From NCBI GenBank assembly GCA_014706295.1, contig JACSVZ010000015.1:57161535-57225534 (forward strand): a stretch of DNA of 64,000 nt, read 5' to 3'. The DNA comes from Lycocorax pyrrhopterus obiensis. Lineage: Eukaryota > Chordata > Aves > Passeriformes > Paradisaeidae. This document shows, one piece after another, positions 61,979 to 64,000 of the stretch. Every line of letters starts with the position of its first letter. The stretch's first letter is position 1. Made by a program: the position numbers and the translations under genes. The notes below the pieces were generated by a model. The model was not told where the DNA came from. It did no database searches and saw only the letters and a program-made list of their open reading frames with translations.

Positions 61979-64000
61979 TTCTTCTTTGAAACTCATTGTT
62001 CCATTACTTGGACAAATAAGGCATCGTTATATTCCGTTCCTTTTATCAATTGCATGTCACCAGGAATGTTTAAGGGAGGCAGCTCCCCAAAATACTCTTC
62101 TCCCTGGCTGCAGGAAGTGGCTTGGCTCATGGGCCCAGCTGGTGGACATAAGTTCCCAGTACTGAGCAGTAAACAAAGTTTTGTGTGCTAAACTGTGGTC
62201 TAGATGTGCCGAGGCACTTCCTAATTTTTCCAGGCCTGTTACAATCTGTAAGTGCTTGTGGTTGTTTATGAGTCTGGTAACTTAAGCTGAACAAGATGCC
62301 CCTGCTGCTCAGGTGTTTGTGGATAACAACAGGCAGCAATAAAGAAACTATTTGTGAGGCAAATGTAGATCTACTGCCTGGTTTGCAAGTCTCAAACAGA
62401 AGCAAGGCAATGCTGCTCACATTGTGTGCAAAATAAACATCTTTTGGGAAAGAACATGGGCTACTGCTAGGAACTATTCAAGCAGAAGTTAAAGGTGATT
62501 GAATATTTGGCACACTGCAAAGGCTCTCAAATGAAGTAAAACTTAAAGGGCATACCATGTATAAATGTGAGGGAAGTGGAGAGTAATTGGATTAATGCAG
62601 GTCTTTTAAGAGATGCAGGTGTAGAGCAACAGGAAAAAGTATGTCTAAGAGCAATTTGAGGACTTGATATTGGTTGCAGGTGACTTATTTTAATCAAAAT
62701 CTTTGCAATGAGAAATTTTTTGCTCTGCTCTTTCTGCTTAGCTTGGAAACTGTCAGAGATTACAAAGCTTGAAAATTCCTGCAAATAAAGTTCTGTTCTT
62801 TAATTAAACTTAAGATTAACATAAACTGAACTTACACCAAACACCCTAGAGTTTATAAGTGATTGCAGGGAAATGGCTGGCAAATTCTGTTGGCTGACCA
62901 AGCAGTATGGAGGGACCAATACTGGCTGCACATGTGAAGGAAAGAAACATGTTTTTTCGACTTCACTGCTTCTCTGAGTATAGCATCCATCAGGAATTTC
63001 TGCACTTGTCTCCCTGTTCTCTGCTTTGCATTTCTTTAGCTTAAGCTTAACCCTTTGAAACTGTCAACCTGGCGATCATGTCCTTGCCCTTCCCCTTTTA
63101 AATCCAATTAGCTGACATGTGTTGTGTAATTGAGAGAAATTCCGTATCAATCATACTTCCAGACTGCTTTGTTTCTGTGAACACTTGCTGCTGAAGAAAT
63201 AACATACCAGCAAGACAGGGAAAGGTGGATGATGCTGCCTGTTCATCCCATAGAGAAATGTGTATTCTGTGCCAGATGTTAATACAAACATTTCTAGGAT
63301 ATTCTGTTTAAGGCAAAAGAAAAGCTTGCAGAAACAGCTTCATGGAATGTTTAGTTAATGGTTGCTGTAGGAAAAGCAGCTGGGACATGGTTGTCAATAA
63401 TCATGCACTAGGTAGGAGACAACAGGAAAGTGTGTCATGGGAAGAAACCACAGGATAGAGATTTGAGGATGAGGGTCAGAGAACATATGCTTTTGGCTGC
63501 TTAGACATCTGTGAGATCTGTAAGAACTACCTAACCTATTTTAGCATAAATAAGGAGAAGCTTCCTGTTAACTGCATAGTTACATAATAGTGAAACTTGG
63601 GTTTTCTTCAAGTGTCTTCCTCTTTGGTGGTGGCGGAGAGGAAAGAAAGAAAGAAATAAAAGGAACTAAATGTATTTTACAAAAACTAACCACAAAAAAA
63701 CAATGGAAAAAGGCTACTTCTCCTTGACCACAGATTGAGTAAACCTCATTTTAGAAAAGTCTAGTCTTATGACTCTTAACCAACCACAAACATGCTCACA
63801 CTTTGCTCTCTCTGCTGCCTAGTTTTGTCTTGTGCAAAGCCACATTACCTGTTACAATGCTTTGTGTCTAAAAATTACCAGAAATATTGTACTGTCAAGT
63901 TACAAGAGCGTAAATGTTGAGGAATACACGTAGTGCAGGTAGGTCAGTGTGCAAGCTGCAGGTTGAGCTCTGCGTGCTGGGAGCCCCAGGCAATGAGAAG

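Larger units (their letters stand above)
50871..64000. other. gene-poor flank right of AMN1, rich in retroelements
   Basis: No host coding exon was recognised on either strand. Besides the listed LTR and CR1 elements it contains a run of 16 T at 51,160, a short TA/CA stretch near 58,565-58,585 and a GAAA repeat near 63,640. Stretches 52,830-54,190, 56,300-57,830, 58,200-61,540 and 61,980-64,000 hold nothing I can name. By synteny the next gene should be RESF1 (KIAA1551) beyond the right edge, but no part of it is seen here. Confidence 0.6.

Noticed and set aside
1..64000. CRISPR arrays, bacterial operons, toxin-antitoxin or phage modules
   Set aside because: No regularly spaced repeats or dense prokaryotic coding. 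All supported genes are spliced vertebrate genes.
1..64000. Functional tRNA or rRNA genes
   Set aside because: No sequence with correct A-box/B-box spacing and foldable stems was found on either strand by eye.

Overview
The window looks like avian nuclear DNA. It carries a vertebrate gene trio with canonical GT-AG introns, CpG-island promoters, CR1 LINE tails and solo LTRs of avian type. No prokaryotic gene, CRISPR array, rRNA or confident tRNA was found. I place it as a bird because CR1 is the only clear LINE. The block DENND5B - ETFBKMT - AMN1 keeps the gene order and orientation of human 12p11. The species cannot be named from this sequence.

Layout. Positions 1-17,650 are the start of the very large first intron of DENND5B (minus strand). 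Its first coding exon (17,651-17,762) lies in a CpG island that ends near 18.46 kb. About 12 kb of intergenic DNA follows, with two short CR1 tails. A second CpG island (about 30.6-31.5 kb) is the presumed promoter of ETFBKMT (plus strand), with a likely non-coding first exon and three coding exons at 34,022-38,197. These were joined by eye into a 271-residue mitochondrial methyltransferase. AMN1 (minus strand) converges on it. Seven coding exons from 50,670 down to 41,837 were joined into a 261-residue leucine-rich-repeat protein. AMN1 starts in a third CpG island containing a ZNF143-type element and a YY1-type element.

From 50.9 kb to the right edge there is no recognisable gene. This flank is rich in retroelements: a nested LTR cluster at 51.4-52.7 kb, a decayed CR1 ORF2 at 54.5-55.9 kb with a second CR1 tail inside it, and several solo-LTR-like blocks. 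One LTR family occurs both in AMN1 intron 1 and, inverted, at 61.5-62.0 kb.

Functional view. The three genes are neighbours by old synteny and do not form a pathway. DENND5B is a Rab GEF, ETFBKMT modifies the electron-transfer flavoprotein beta subunit in mitochondria, and AMN1 is an LRR protein of unclear vertebrate role. No new multi-gene system was found. The most unusual structure is the LTR cluster at 51.4-52.7 kb. There a 578-bp antisense solo LTR is flanked by two nearly identical 149-bp direct repeats instead of the usual 4-6 bp target duplication, and one of those repeats was later hit by a second LTR that has a clean 5-bp target duplication.
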